A stretch of DNA of 64,000 nt from NCBI GenBank assembly GCA_034509425.1, contig JAVTVJ010000665.1:310001-374000 (forward strand), in the 5' to 3' direction. Position 1 is the stretch's first letter, and each line of letters opens with the position of its first letter. Shown in pieces: positions 11,770-22,878 of this stretch. Position numbers and translations under genes: made by a program. The stretch comes from Eopsaltria australis. Its lineage: Eukaryota; Chordata; Aves; Passeriformes; Petroicidae. The notes beneath the pieces are model-generated. The model was not told where the DNA came from. It was given only the letters and a program-made list of their open reading frames with translations, and ran no database searches.

Positions 11770-14700
11770 CTGCAAGGGAAAGGCTGACACTGGAGCCGGC
11801 ACAGAGCCCTGCTCCCAGCTCTGCTCCCAGGCACAAACACCCCCACCTCACCAGCCCTGCCTCTGAAACAGGCACCGGAGCAGCCCAAAGAGTGCAGGGC
11901 TCCAGAAGTGTTGCTGGGCTGTTCAAAATGAGATTAGCAACTGATCTGGCGCTGGTTTTCACCTGTACTCCTTGAAAAGTGGCCAGATGGGATGTTTCTG
12001 GAGTCAGTGGCTGAGCTGGAAGGGAGGAGCAGCTGGCTGCCAGGTTCACAGCCCCTCTCCTCTCCCTCCTGTGCTCAGGTCAGAGCTGCAGCAGCTCTGA
12101 CAGCAGAACCAGCCCGGCACTGGGAATTATTCGCTACCCACACACCTGCACCCCCAGCAACCCTGCTGGTTCCCAGCAGACACAGTCCCCATGACCCCTT
12201 GGGATGGCCATCCCCCTGTCTCTGCCACACCCCTCCCACAGCCACAGCCCTCCTGCCAGGCCTGGCACCCAGCAGGACCCTCCAGGGAGCCCCCTGCTCT
12301 GAGCACCCACCTGTCGATGCGGAGGCGGCACACGGTTCCCAGGATGTCCACCTGCCCCGTGTCCCTCAGCTGCTGGCACCCCATCCTGGTGGCGATGAAG
12401 CAGCCGGTGCGGCCGATGCCTGCGCTGCAGGGCAGACACAGCTGTGCTGAGCACCCCCAGCACCCACTGCCTGCATCCTGGGCTGCATGCACCCCTGGAC
12501 TGCTGAGCATCCACAGCACCCAGCACACCTGCATCCTGAGCTGGATGCACCCCTGGATTGCTGTGCTGAGCACCCAACAGCACCCACTGCCTTCATCCTG
12601 CGCTGGATGCACCCCTGGATTGCTGTGCTGAGCATCCACAGCACCCAGCACATCTGTATCCTGCGCTGGATGCACCCCTGGATTGCTGTGCTCAGCACCC
12701 CCAGCACCCCCAGCACCCAGCACACCTGCATCCTGAGCTGGATGCACCCCTGGATTGCTGTGCTGAGCACCCAACAGCACCCACTGCCTTCATCCTCAGC
12801 TGGATGCACCCCTGGACTGCTGAGCATCCACAGCATCCACCACACCTGCATCCTGAGCTGGATGCACCCCTGGATTGCTTTGCTGCTGTGGTTTCTTCCA
12901 GGACCTTCCAGAGCTGGAGCTGTGGGTGCACGGTGGGGCTGGGTCCCAAATGCAAACCCCTCCTGCTCCCACCCTGCTGCCCAGGGACCCAGGTGCAGGA
13001 CATGCCATGGACCCAGGTGCAGGACATGCCATGGACCCAGGTGCAGGACATGCCATGGATCCAGGTGCAGGACATGCCACGGATCAGGTGCAGGACATGC
13101 CATGGACCCAGGTGCAGGACATGCCACGGATCAGGTGCAGGACATGCCATGGACCCAGGTGCAGGACATGCCACACTGATGCCACCATTGTCCCAGGACA
13201 GGAGCTGCTGATGGACAGCTCTGCCCTGGGGCTTCTGCACCACAATGGGACCCTGCATGGGGACTCACTGGGATTCTCCCCTCAGGCATTTGCAGCCTGA
13301 CCTCGAGGAGGAGCACAGACAGGGCTCAGGTGAGGTGCAGGCTCTTACCTGCAGTGCACCACGATGGGCCCTGGGCTGGCTGCAGTCTGCAGAGCCTCCT
13401 CCACCTTGGACACCAGGTGCAGCAGGGGCTTGGCTGACTCAGGCGTTTGCTGGTCCGGCCAGGAAGGGAAGAGGATGTGTTTGACCTTGCGGCATTCCTT
13501 TTTAAGCTTCTCCAGCACAAAGAGAAATGGGGAAGTGAGAGCACGGCCCAAATGGAATGTGGAGTCCAGCTCAAGCAGAGGCCAAGCAGCCTGTACCCAT
13601 CTCAGGAAGACGTGAGGGAGAGCTCAAGCACTGGCCCAGAGCAGCCTGTACCCATCTCAGCTCCCAAATCCCTCTCTGAGCCTCTGCCAGACGTGAGGGA
13701 GAGACCCCTGGGCCAGAGATGATGGATGTGCCCCATCCCAGAGGATGAGAACAGATGCAGAGTGTTCCAATCGTGTCACCAGAGTCCAGGCAAAGCAAGC
13801 AAGATCCTCCAGGCTGGTGTCAGCCAGGGTGATACAGAGAGAACCCAACAGTGCACAAACCCTGGGCTGGTGCTGCCCTGCCCTGCTGAACCCTCCTCTG
13901 CACCCCAGGGCTGGGTCCTGCTCCCTCCCAGCCTCCCCAGGCACGAGGGGCTCTGCAGACCCCTCCCCTGGCAGGGGGCTCCTGGCAATCATGAACCCTC
14001 CTCCTTCCTGTCCCACAGCACTGCCGTGTCACCAGAGACCGCAGGGGTCCCTCTGTGACCCCAGGGTGAGGCAGGGACCCACCTGGATGGAGAGATCCCG
14101 GAGCACGTACTCCACAGCCTCGCTCACGCCCTGCACGCGGACGGTGAAGGGGCCGTAGGTGCCCTCCTTCTCAGGCCAGTAGTGGACACATTTCTGGAGA
14201 ACAAGGCAGGTTTGGGGCTGTGGAGGTGCTCAAGGCACCCACTGGACATTTGAACCGTGCTCAGGTCAGTGCTCTTGGGAGGTGGCATCACCTTGGGGGT
14301 GGCAGGGGACTGGGGAAGGTGGATGTGGTGATACAGAGGAAGGGACAGATCCCCATCCCTGCCTCTGCTGCCCTGCACCCTCTCCCTTGCCCTGCCCTGG
14401 CTTTCAGGCCCCAGGGATGCATGTCCCTCCTCAGCCCTGGATGCCTCCAGACGCAGCAGGACTCAGGGCACAGGGAGGCTGTCATGTGGGAGAGCAGGGA
14501 GCAAGGACATGGCCAGGAAAGAGAGAATTTCCAGTTCTCAGTTCCCCCAGGCAGGTGCTGCTGGCTCCCATCCCAGCTGGATCCCCTGGCTGAGAGCTCC
14601 CAGCACAGGGGAGAGCTCTGGAGGGCCAGAGGGGCACTGCTGCCCACTGCTTCAGCCCCACAACCTAAACCTTTTATCCTATTATCCAGCTGGTAAAGCA

Positions 14701-17619
14701 TGCCCAGAGCACACATGAGGAGGAAAACCTTGGCCAGGTAGGGCCGAGCCTGCAGCCCTGGGGCCCTCCTCCTCCTCCTCCTCCTCCTCCACTCGTGGTT
14801 CATCAGGGAGACAAAAGCACAATAAGTGTGTGCACTGAGCCCACGTTTGTCCCTGCACAGCCCAGTGCTGTCACCAGTGCCCCCCGTGCCCCTGGGTCAG
14901 CGTTACCTCCTTGCGCTCCTGCAGCTCGGTGATCATGACGATGAGAGGAGCCTCCTCCTGCCACACCATCTGCCAGAAGTCTGTCACGGTGTTCAGCAGG
15001 GGTCCCTGCGTGGCAATGTACTCCCGGGGCCGCCCTGCATAGCCCTGCAGAGCACAGGGCATGTCAGGGGACCTGGGGGCACCTCGGGGACAGTGGGGGC
15101 TGGCTCCAGGGCACTGCAGCCCCCACGGTGCTCTTCTGCCTCTGCAGCTCAGAGGCTGAGCCACACGTGCTGTTTCCTGCTAAACCTGTCCTTAAAGTGC
15201 TTCCAGGGATCTGCTGAGGAGCTACAGCTCTGCAGGATTCAACACAGGGGCATGGACTCCTCTGGTGGGACTGTGATGTTGTGAGGTCCTTTATTACACA
15301 GACAGAGACTGAGACTGCTCCAGAGCACTCTGGGACTGCTGCTGAGACTGCTCCTATGGCTGCTGCTGTGGCCACTGCCATGGTCACTGCCCCATGGCCA
15401 CTGCCCCATGGCCACTGCCCCATGGCCACTGCCCCCTGCCCTATGGCCACTGCCCCATGGCCACTGCCCCATGGCCACTGCCCCTATGGCCACTGCCCCA
15501 TGGCCACTGCCCCATGGCCACTGCCCCATGGCTACTGCCCCATGGCCACTGCCCCATGGCCACTGCCCTATGGCCATGCCCCATGGCCACTGCCCCTGCC
15601 CTATGGCCACTGCCATGGCTACTGCCCTATGGCTACTGCCCCATGGCCACTGCCCACTGCCCCATGGCCACTGCCCTATGGCCACTGCCCCATGGCCACT
15701 GCCCCATGGCTACTGCCCCATGGCCACTGCCCCATGGCCACTGCCCTATGGCCACTGTCCACTACCACGCAGTGAAAATTCCCTTTATCCCATCCCACCC
15801 ATGACAGTGACCCAGCGTGTGTGACCCAGTGTGGGCCCTGCAGCCCGTGCCCTGTGAGCCCTGGGCTGCAGGCCCTGGCAGGACACTCACTGTGATGTAG
15901 TTGGCATTGATGTAGCTCTCCTCCTCCTGGCTCCCAGCCCTCCTGAGGCAGACCCGGCTCTCAGGATCTGAAAGATGCCACAGGTGTTAACCCACGGGAC
16001 TGACCCTGCCCATCCTCCCTGCCTGGACCTCAGGGGCTGGAGGCTGCTCCTCCTGCTCCATGCCTTGCTCAGAGCTGTCTGCACCCTCGCTCAGCTCTGT
16101 TCTTGTCCCACTTCAGCCTCGCTGCCCCAAGCTGCAGGTACCTGGGGAGCAGGTGGGGTAACTGACCCACAGTGACCCCCAGGACATCCCCACAGCACCC
16201 CACTAGAGCCCAGTGAGTCCTTCCAGAACATCCTCAGCCTTTAGGACCACACCCTTGGGGCCTGTAAAGCCCCCCATGTGCCCCCATGTGCCCCCCAGCT
16301 CTGTGTGCACCCCTGGAACACAGCAGGAGCAGGAGCAGGCATGGCAGGAGCAGCACCAGCACCCAGCAGTGCCCACCCCAGTGCCAGGGCTGCTCTGGGT
16401 CACCCCTCACACACAGGGAATGGGAGGCAGAGGGACACAGTGGCACGTACTGGGGAGGATGGTTTTGTATCTGTCCTTGAAGGCACGTCCAGGGATTTCC
16501 AGCTCCTCCGGACTCACGAAGTTGGGTGGGATTTTCTGCAGGGGGAGAAAACAGCCATGAGGGAAAGCCCATTGCTGTCCCTTGTGTCCCCTGGTCACCC
16601 AGCAGGGCACAGCTGACCCAGGGGCCCCATGGCATCACCAGAGATGCCAGCTCCTGGGATGAGTCCTGTCCTTACTGCAGTTGTGGTGGGACTCCTTCCA
16701 GAGGGGCAACCCTGGGAGAAGAGCGTGGCATGGGAGGGCAGGATAGGGTTTTCCAGGGTCCCCAATGTGGGCACCAAGGAGGTACCCAGGCACCCCTCCC
16801 CTCTGCTTGCCTGCCCTCCCTCTGGGGCTGTGGGGCTCAGCTGGGCTCAGAGCCTGGTGCTCACCCCTGTCAGTCCCACCACTGCCAGCCCCTGCCACCC
16901 CTCCTGTGAGGAGGGACAGGGAATCTTCGCACCGAAAACTCCTCCTGGAGCTGTGCCAGGCTCTGGGCGTGCTGCTGGAGCTCCTGTTTACTCAGCACGT
17001 GGCTGGATGTCCTGAGAAACTTCAGCGTGATGTCCCGTGGCGTGCAGACAGCCTGGATGGGCTCCACGTTCCCCAGGGAGCTCATGTCCAGCACCAGCGA
17101 CACATTGGAACCCCTCCTGAAAGGCACAGGGGTCCCTGGCTGTCCTACTGCCACCCTGGGACAGAAGGACAGCCCACCCCACCAGATCATCAGCTAAAAC
17201 CACCCCACGCTGAGCAAAAGGCAGATGGAGACCCCAGCAGATGGGGAGGAGAGCCCAGCAGATGGGGAGATTGAGGAACAAGGAACTGGCTGATCCTTCT
17301 TGCTGGGAAGCCCCTGAAGGATGGGTGTCGAGGTTTGTGCTGGGCTGGGTGGGGGCCAGGGCTGCCTCCACACTCAGACCTGGCACCTGCACAGGCTGGC
17401 AGGAACAGGGCTGCCAGGAGGGAATTTAGGGGAGCCCTGGGGATGAGCAGAGCCATGGGTACCCCAGCCGGGACGGAGCCACGCTCACCTCTCCTGGAGA
17501 CGCACGTGCTTCTTGGCAGAGGGACTGGGCTTGTCCTGCTTGTCCATGTCTGCTGCAGCTGCCCGGGCTGCCAGGCTGCCCTTATGAACTCTGGAGCACA
17601 CCAAGCAGGCTTGGACCAT
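11676..17619 (-). CDS. PTPN7: PTPN7 (HePTP), MAP-kinase-directed protein tyrosine phosphatase
   Basis: Cytosolic tyrosine phosphatase of blood cells. In the known family it binds ERK and p38 through an N-terminal kinase interaction motif and dephosphorylates their activation-loop Tyr. Nine coding exons join in frame (17489-17619, 16933-17116, 16451-16535, 15891-15967, 14907-15044, 14083-14193, 13349-13506, 12311-12424, 11676-11769), giving 363 residues against 360 in human. The kinase interaction motif is at residues 39-54 ([15 protein letters not shown]), with the RRGS site that PKA phosphorylates in mammals. Catalytic features follow: INANYI, WPD loop at 258-260 (WPDQQTPES), P-loop [10 protein letters not shown] with nucleophile Cys294 and Arg300, and Q-loop MIQTSEQYQ. 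The start MVQA matches the human N-terminus. The first 38 residues are otherwise diverged. Confidence 0.96.
12311..12424 (-). CDS. PTPN7: PTPN7 coding exon 8
   Basis: Encodes [20 protein letters not shown] through [10 protein letters not shown], the rest of the P-loop including the invariant Arg. Acceptor CTGCAG, donor GTGGGT. Confidence 0.95.
12435..12885. repeat. About 63-bp minisatellite in PTPN7 intron 7
   Basis: Seven or so copies of a unit containing GGATGCACCCCTGGATTGCT and GCACCCA blocks, with indel variants. It begins only about 15 bp upstream of exon 8's acceptor. Confidence 0.9.
12985..13175. repeat. 24-bp minisatellite in PTPN7 intron 7
   Basis: Eight copies built on CCAGGTGCAGGACATGCCA. 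Some copies are three bases shorter. It is separate from the 63-bp array about 100 bp away. Confidence 0.92.
13349..13506 (-). CDS. PTPN7: PTPN7 coding exon 7
   Basis: Encodes [20 protein letters not shown] through GPIVVHC, holding the WPD loop and the nucleophilic Cys. The exon may start at 13506 or 13509 because two AG acceptors lie three bases apart. I chose 13506 because it keeps the same length as human PTPN7. Confidence 0.93.
14083..14193 (-). CDS. PTPN7: PTPN7 coding exon 6
   Basis: Encodes [18 protein letters not shown] through YVLRDLSIQ. KCxxYWP is a conserved phosphatase motif. Length is 111 bp, phase 0 at both ends. Confidence 0.95.
14766..14792. repeat. CTC trinucleotide microsatellite
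   Basis: A run of about nine CTC units in PTPN7 intron 5. Confidence 0.85.
14907..15044 (-). CDS. PTPN7: PTPN7 coding exon 5
   Basis: Encodes [15 protein letters not shown] through [20 protein letters not shown]. It contains the ATQGP and FWQMVWQEE motifs. The donor is the unusual GTAACG. Confidence 0.95.
15240..15800 (-). mobile_element. Dispersed repeat with internal 14-bp tandem array, copy A (PTPN7 intron 4)
   Basis: Read on the minus strand it has a GGATAAAGGGAATTTTCACT block, then an expanded array (15366-15762) of GGCCATGGGGCAGT, then CTCAGTCTCTGTCTGTG with an AATAAA at 15295-15290, then a conserved tail. Copy B at 24630-24958 has the same blocks in the same order on the other strand. 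The AATAAA next to a T/C-rich stretch suggests an LTR-like R/U5, but the family was not identified. Confidence 0.65.
15366..15762. repeat. 14-bp minisatellite inside dispersed repeat copy A
   Basis: About 27 units of CCATGGCCACTGCC with occasional CTATGG or shortened units. Confidence 0.92.
15891..15967 (-). CDS. PTPN7: PTPN7 coding exon 4
   Basis: Encodes [17 protein letters not shown] through SYINANYIT. The YINANYI motif is a core phosphatase motif. Acceptor TTTCAG, donor GTGAGT. Confidence 0.95.
16451..16535 (-). CDS. PTPN7: PTPN7 coding exon 3
   Basis: Encodes [20 protein letters not shown] through DRYKTILP, the start of the phosphatase fold. DRYKT is the substrate-recognition (KNRY) loop equivalent. 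Donor GTACGT, ending in phase 1. Confidence 0.95.
16933..17116 (-). CDS. PTPN7: PTPN7 coding exon 2
   Basis: Encodes [16 protein letters not shown] through LQEEFS, completing the kinase interaction motif and the helices that precede the catalytic domain. The donor is the less common GTGCGA. Phase 0 at the end. Confidence 0.93.
17489..17619 (-). CDS. PTPN7: PTPN7 coding exon 1
   Basis: Start ATG at 17619-17617, 43 codons plus two bases. It ends in KKHVRLQE, the first half of the kinase interaction motif, before a GTGAGC donor. The acceptor of this exon is near 17703, so it also holds about 80 bp of 5'UTR. Confidence 0.93.
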
Positions 17620-17675
17620 GCTGCAGCACCCACGGGGCCCTCGTCCTGAAGCACAGCGGGAGGACACGGGGGAAA

Positions 17676-17687
17676 TCACGGAGCCAT
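17676..17687 (-). promoter_or_regulatory. Short upstream ORF in PTPN7 5'UTR
   Basis: An ATG at 17687 opens a three-codon frame (Met-Ala-Pro-stop) within the same exon, 57 bases upstream of the main stop-free start. It could reduce translation of PTPN7 if this exon is always included. Confidence 0.5.
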
Positions 17688-17702
17688 CAGAGGAAGCGCA
17701 GC

Positions 17703-20700
17703 TGGAAAAGAAAACACAGATGTGAGAGATAGCACAAGGCTGGGTGGAGCCCCTGACGGGTGGTCTGCAAGCAAGGGATGGGTTTGAAGTGCTCAGTTGT
17801 CCTGGAACCAGGACCCCCAGCCCCTGTAGCCAGGCAGATGGAGAGCCCCCAGCAGATTCACCCTCGGGGGTGCCCGCAGCACTGCAGCATCACTGGGCAC
17901 CACTGGTGACCCTGGGCGTGGCACTGGGGACCACCTGAGGGGAGCAGACCCACTCTGGGCAGGTCTGGTTTGGGGGAGCCCCAGGTGCTCTCCACCTCCA
18001 TGGAAGCACGTGCCCTGTGTCTCCAGCCCTTCCCCATCACGTCCCCCTGCTTCAGCCAGGGGACACGGTCAGGACGGGTGAGAGCTGGAGCACAGGGGCA
18101 CAGCAGGGGACACGAGGTGGCTGCAGCCACTGCCCGGGGTCTGGCCATCTCCTGCTGCAGGGACACACAGACAGGCACCCTCTACAGCCTCATGGCTCTG
18201 GCGAGGGAGGGATGGCCCTGGGACAGCCTCCCCCATGCTGCAGGTCACAGCAACTGTCAAGAGGAAACTGCTTTCTCTGGGTGGTTGAGCAAGAGGCGAC
18301 GGGGCAGCCCGGCTGGGGAAGGTGCCACGCATCCTCCATCACCAGCCACGGGCGGGCCCCTGGCAGGGCTGGGAGGTGCAGGTGATGCTGGTTCACCTCT
18401 GGGCACAGCTCCTCATGGTGCACCCTGCGATCCTGAGCCTCCTCCTCATCCCCAGCTTCCTCCGTGAGGAGGAGACAGATCCAGAGACGGGGAATGATGC
18501 AGAGTCAGAGCTCTTGGAGGGTGAAGAACGGGATCCCTGCAGCCCATCTGCTCAGGGAGGCCTTGCAGAGAGCCAGGGTGCCCATGGTGGTTGGGAACAC
18601 AGCTGGGGCAGGAGCTGCTCCCCATGCTTCCCTGCTGCCCAGTGGCATTTCTGGGAGTGGCAGTGCCACCAGTGCCACACACGACATCCCCATGCCCCAT
18701 GCAGGGTGTCCTGGTGTTCTCCAGCCAGGCAGGACAAGAGCAACTGCACCAGCAGAGATCCTGCCCAGAGCCAGCCCAGGCTCCCAGTCCAGCCAGGAAA
18801 CACCTGGGAGATGCCCCCACTATCAGAGGGACCCTGGGAAGTACCTCAGCTGCCAGCACCTGCAGGGAGAGCACTCACATCACCTGCCCAGCATCCCAGC
18901 CCCACCTGGGGCTGCCCATCCACACACACACATGCCCACCACCCCTGGGCACCAGGGCCTGGCACTGCCCTGGGTGTCTCCTGTCCAGTGGTCAGCAGGG
19001 CTGGGCTGGGGGCTGCCTGCCTGCTGCCCTGGGTGTCTCCTGTCCAGCAGGCAGGGCTGGGGGCTGCCTACCTGCTGCCCTGGGTGTCTCCTGTCCAGTG
19101 GTCAGCAGGACTGGGCTGGGGGCTGCCTACCTGCTGCCCTGGGTGTCTCCTGTCCAGCAGGCAGCAGGGCTGGGCTGGGGGCTGCCTACCTGCTGCCCCG
19201 TGGCGTGGGTTTGTCGGTCCTGGCACAGGCCCGCGGGCACCGCGCGTGTCGGTCTGACACCACGGTCTGAAAGTGTTCAGGAAGCTGCTTATCAAAGGAG
19301 CTGCTGCCTCTGCTGCTTCCTCTCCCTCCTTCTCCCCCACCCCGGCTGCCGCCCACACACATACCGGCCACATCTCTGCAGCTCGGCTCTGCCTGCACAC
19401 CCAGCCCTGCTCCCACCGACCAGCCTGGGCACGGCTTGGCATCCCCCAAACCCCGGGGGTGTCTCCCCAGGCACGTCCCGTGGGGCTGGTGGGGTGTGCT
19501 CGGTGCTCCCTGTGATGAGGCGTGAGCAGGGATGGGCACGGGGGCTGCTGGCAGGGGGGGCGAGCAGGATGCTGCTCACGGTGCTCAGTGGTGCTGCCCT
19601 GGGGGCACCAGAGCCCGCCTGCCCCACGGGAAGGCAGAGTGGATCCTCCCCATGCCTGCTGTCCTGCCCGTGTCCTCTTGCCCAGGCTGTGCCCTGGCTG
19701 TTCCCCATCCCACTCTGGGATGTGCCAGGGCTCCCTCGGTGCCTCCCTCCCTCAGTGCCTGCCCGTGTGCAGGGTGCTCCTTGTGCCACCGCAGTGTCCC
19801 CCAGCCCGTGGGGGGACACCCCTCTGCACCCACGGCCATCCCTGGGTGTCCAGCAGGGAAAGGCAAGGGTGTATTTGGGGAGGAAGGTCCGTGGGGTAGG
19901 CCAGGCTCAGGTAGGCCAGGTCTGCCCTCGGGGCACTGCACATCCTTCCTGACACATCCCCACTGCTCTTCCTGTTTGCTCTTGCCCAGGCTCTGCTGCT
20001 TCTTCCTTCCTCCTCAGCCCCCGCCCCGCTGTGCTGCAGCAGCTCCCGCTGCACCCCACGGACCCCAAACACCTTCCCTGTGTCCTGGGGAGCCACGGCT
20101 GGAGCCAGCCCAGCCCAGCCCCAGTGGTGGCTGTGCCATCCCCGGGCTGTGCCAGCACTGCTGCAGTGTCTGTGCACACCTGGGTGTTTGCAGGTGTGCC
20201 ACAGCAGCTTCCCTGGGCAACCCCTGGAGGCCCTGCCAGTGCCACCTTCCACCCAAGGGCTTGGAAATCAGAGGGCCCAAGCTCCAGAGCAAAGTGCTGG
20301 GCTTGGCCAGCAGCAGGACAGCCTTATCCTGGAGAAAAGGCCACCAGCACCTGTGTCTTACCTGCAGATCCTAGCGTGGCCAGAGGATAGACTGAGGAAT
20401 TGCTCCCTGCCCTGTGTGGGATGAAAGAACACATCTGTGAGGCCTGGGGGCACACGCTGCCCTTCCCTCCCACCTGCCCCTGGCAGAAGTCAGGAATTCC
20501 TGAGATGACCAGCACTGCCAGCTGGCTCCTCTTGAGGGACTCTGGCTGGGTTCACAGAGGGGTGCAGTGGGGAGAAAAGAGCTGGAGATGCTCAGGCCAG
20601 GGGCTGAGCCTTTCATGTGCAGCCGTGCTTGTCCCGTGTCATCACCAGCTCTGCACCAGCTGCATCAGGCTGGCCCGGGGAGCAGAGCTGCTGATCTTAC

Positions 20701-21889
20701 AAGCAGGGACTTCTGGAGCCAGGGAGGACCTGGCTTTGAGGGGAGGTGGTGTCCAGTGTGGGGGCAGATCCCAACCCAGGGTCAGTTTGCTGTAAGGACA
20801 GGACCAGGACGCCAGGACAGCCATTGCAACCTGGAGTGAGCAAAAAGGAACCTGACAGTCTCCAGGGACAAAAGCCAGGAGGGGATGGGAGCCAGCAACT
20901 CTGGAGGAAATGGCTCTGGGCCATGGGGTCACTGCTGTGCCCCTCACCTTCCTGCCTCCCTCCCCTGGTGGGGTCCCAGGACAGGAACATCCCTTGTCCC
21001 CCTGCACTCCTTGCTGCTCTGACCGTGGTGGCAGTGGGGTGTCAGGGGTGATGGTGATGCCCAGAGTGGTGCTGGCAGGGTTGGTGATGGAGGGATGCCC
21101 ACAGAGGGAGGAGTCCCAGCTGTTACCACACCAGCCATCCACCCTGGCCCAGCCAGGGATGTGCCAGACACGGGATCCCTTTCGTCCTCTGGCCGTGGAT
21201 ATCTGTGCATTAGGATTTTCTGTTGGGATGTAAGGACTAGAGAGGTCTGTGACAGAGCCTCAGGGGCCTTGAAGGGTCTGGATAGCTGTGGGTTGACTTT
21301 CACAAAGATGTGGGGACCCCATGGAGTTGGTGCTCTGGGGAGGAAGGTCTGGATTTATCCCTGACTGGTACTTGCTGTTTGTTCACTTGCATTTTGAAAC
21401 TCCACATGCATGGGGTCATCTTGCACCTCTGGCCATGATTTCACAGCCAGTTCCCTTTGTGCAAAGAGCACCTTCCAGCTCCAGGCTGGGACCTGTTTCC
21501 CCACTAAAACCAGCCAATCCTTACGCCCATTTCTGCCCTCCTGAGCAGCCTCCTGAGCATGGGGCTCCTCACGCAGCCTCCCTGCCCTGACACACCCCAG
21601 CACCTCTCCTCACCCTCTCCAAGCAGCCCCAAAGCCACCTCAGCCTCGGCAGGCCCTGAGCTGGCACCCAAAGCACAGAGGCTGCCCAATAATCTCAGTC
21701 CCCAGGGTTGCCCACCACACCGTGGCTTTGTCCCATCAGGGCCCCGTCACCTCTGGGTCCGGCACTCAGGAAGGGATGGTTCTGCTTCCGTCGACACGGC
21801 TGCGAGTCAGGATGTCCTGCAGGCTTTTGGAAACGAGCCCATCTCCTCCACTGCCTAAACATCGCTCGCAGGCTTGAAGGTGAAGCAGC
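17703..21889. other. Upstream region of PTPN7 with no recognised coding exon
   Basis: The 5'-most coding exon of PTPN7 has a splice acceptor near 17703, so at least one noncoding leader exon should lie here or further up. I cannot place it. Only short chance frames and a 59-bp tandem repeat (18960-19200) are seen. Confidence 0.5.
18960..19200. repeat. About 59-bp tandem repeat, four copies
   Basis: Units contain CTGGGTGTCTCCTGTCCAG and GGGCTGGGGGCTGCCT. The second copy lacks part of the middle. Confidence 0.9.
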
Positions 21890-22320
21890 TGCCTGGGGAC
21901 TGAGCAGCCTCTGTGCAAACCGGCCGACCGGCTGCCGGCAGGGCACAGCGGCACGCTGCAATCGCGCCGAGCATCCTTCAGAGCCGGCGTGCGGCAGCCG
22001 AGGAGCAGCCGAGGCTCCGCACCTTACCTGGGCGGCCGCGTCACCCGCCCGCCGGCCTGGGGACAGCCAGGAGCCGGCCGCCGAGGGAAGCAGCTCTGCG
22101 GATTGCTTTTCCGGAGAGCAGCGTCTCGCTATTCCAGCGTCCTCCACGGGAGCGCGTTCCCAAGGACAGCCCCGGCAGGAGCATCCTCCCGGCGCGGCCG
22201 CAGAGCTCCGAGCCCGCAGCGCAGCGCTGCCTGCGAGCCCGGGGCCGCGGGCATCCCTCGGGGACGGAGCCGGTGCTGGGCAGCGACTCGGAGGCGCTGG
22301 ATGTGTGACCTTTCTCGCCG
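21890..22320. promoter_or_regulatory. Orphan CpG-rich block between PTPN7 and PTPRV
   Basis: CpG and G+C density rise sharply compared with flanks (for example GGCGGCCGCGTCACCCGCCC near 22030). No coding exon is recognised. It could be the promoter for the PTPN7 leader exon (minus strand) or for an unannotated noncoding transcript. Confidence 0.45.
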
Positions 22321-22499
22321 TGCAGAGTTTGCTGCTGCCTGGCTGGAGCTGGGAGCAGTGAAGCGATTGCTGGCTCGTTTTGCCAAGGCGCTGCCGCTGG
22401 TCCTGGCAGCCCCCGTGCTCCTGCCCTCTCCTCAAGGAGAGCCAGGAGAAGAGTTTAGGACCTGGATTTCCTGCTTAACTGTTGGCGTTTTTTTCTTCT

Positions 22500-22878
22500 T
22501 TGAATCACTGAGTTTGTTCAGCCTGGAGAAGAGGAGGATGAGGGGAGACCTCACTGAGCTCTTCAACGTCCTGATGAAGGGCAGCTCCAGTCTCTGCTCC
22601 CTGTGACCAGTCACAGGACTAGGGGGAACAGCTGGATCTGTGTCAGGAGGGGTTTAAATTAGAAAGGAGAAAGTTTTTCACCCAAAGGGTGGTTGAGCAC
22701 TGGAATGGGCTCCCCTGGGAAGTGGTCACAGCTCCAAAACTGAGCTCAAGGAGCATTTGGACAAAGCTCTCAGGGACAGGATGGGATTGCTGGGGTGTCT
22801 GTGCAGGGCCAGGGGTTGGACTTGATAACCCTGATGGATCCCTTCCAACTCATCATATTTTATGATTCTATGAGTGCT
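22500..22878 (+). mobile_element. CR1 LINE 3'-end fragment
   Basis: A well-preserved CR1 tail: TTCAGCCTGGAGAAGAGGAG, AGGGGAGACCTCA, TTTTTCACCCAAAGGGTGG, CACTGGAATGGGCTCCC, TTGGACTTGATAACC, and the end motif TATGATTCTATGA. Confidence 0.93.

Noticed and set aside
12435..13175. CRISPR array
   Set aside because: Repeats are contiguous minisatellite units without unique spacers, in a vertebrate intron.
15281..15824. Long frames rich in [13 protein letters not shown] repeats
   Set aside because: They arise because the 14-bp array is open in all frames. No protein family matches.
18322..19952. Long frames over 18322-19952 (up to 453 residues) upstream of PTPN7
   Set aside because: Low-complexity Pro/Cys/Gly-rich, containing the 59-bp tandem repeat, with no domain and competing frames on both strands.
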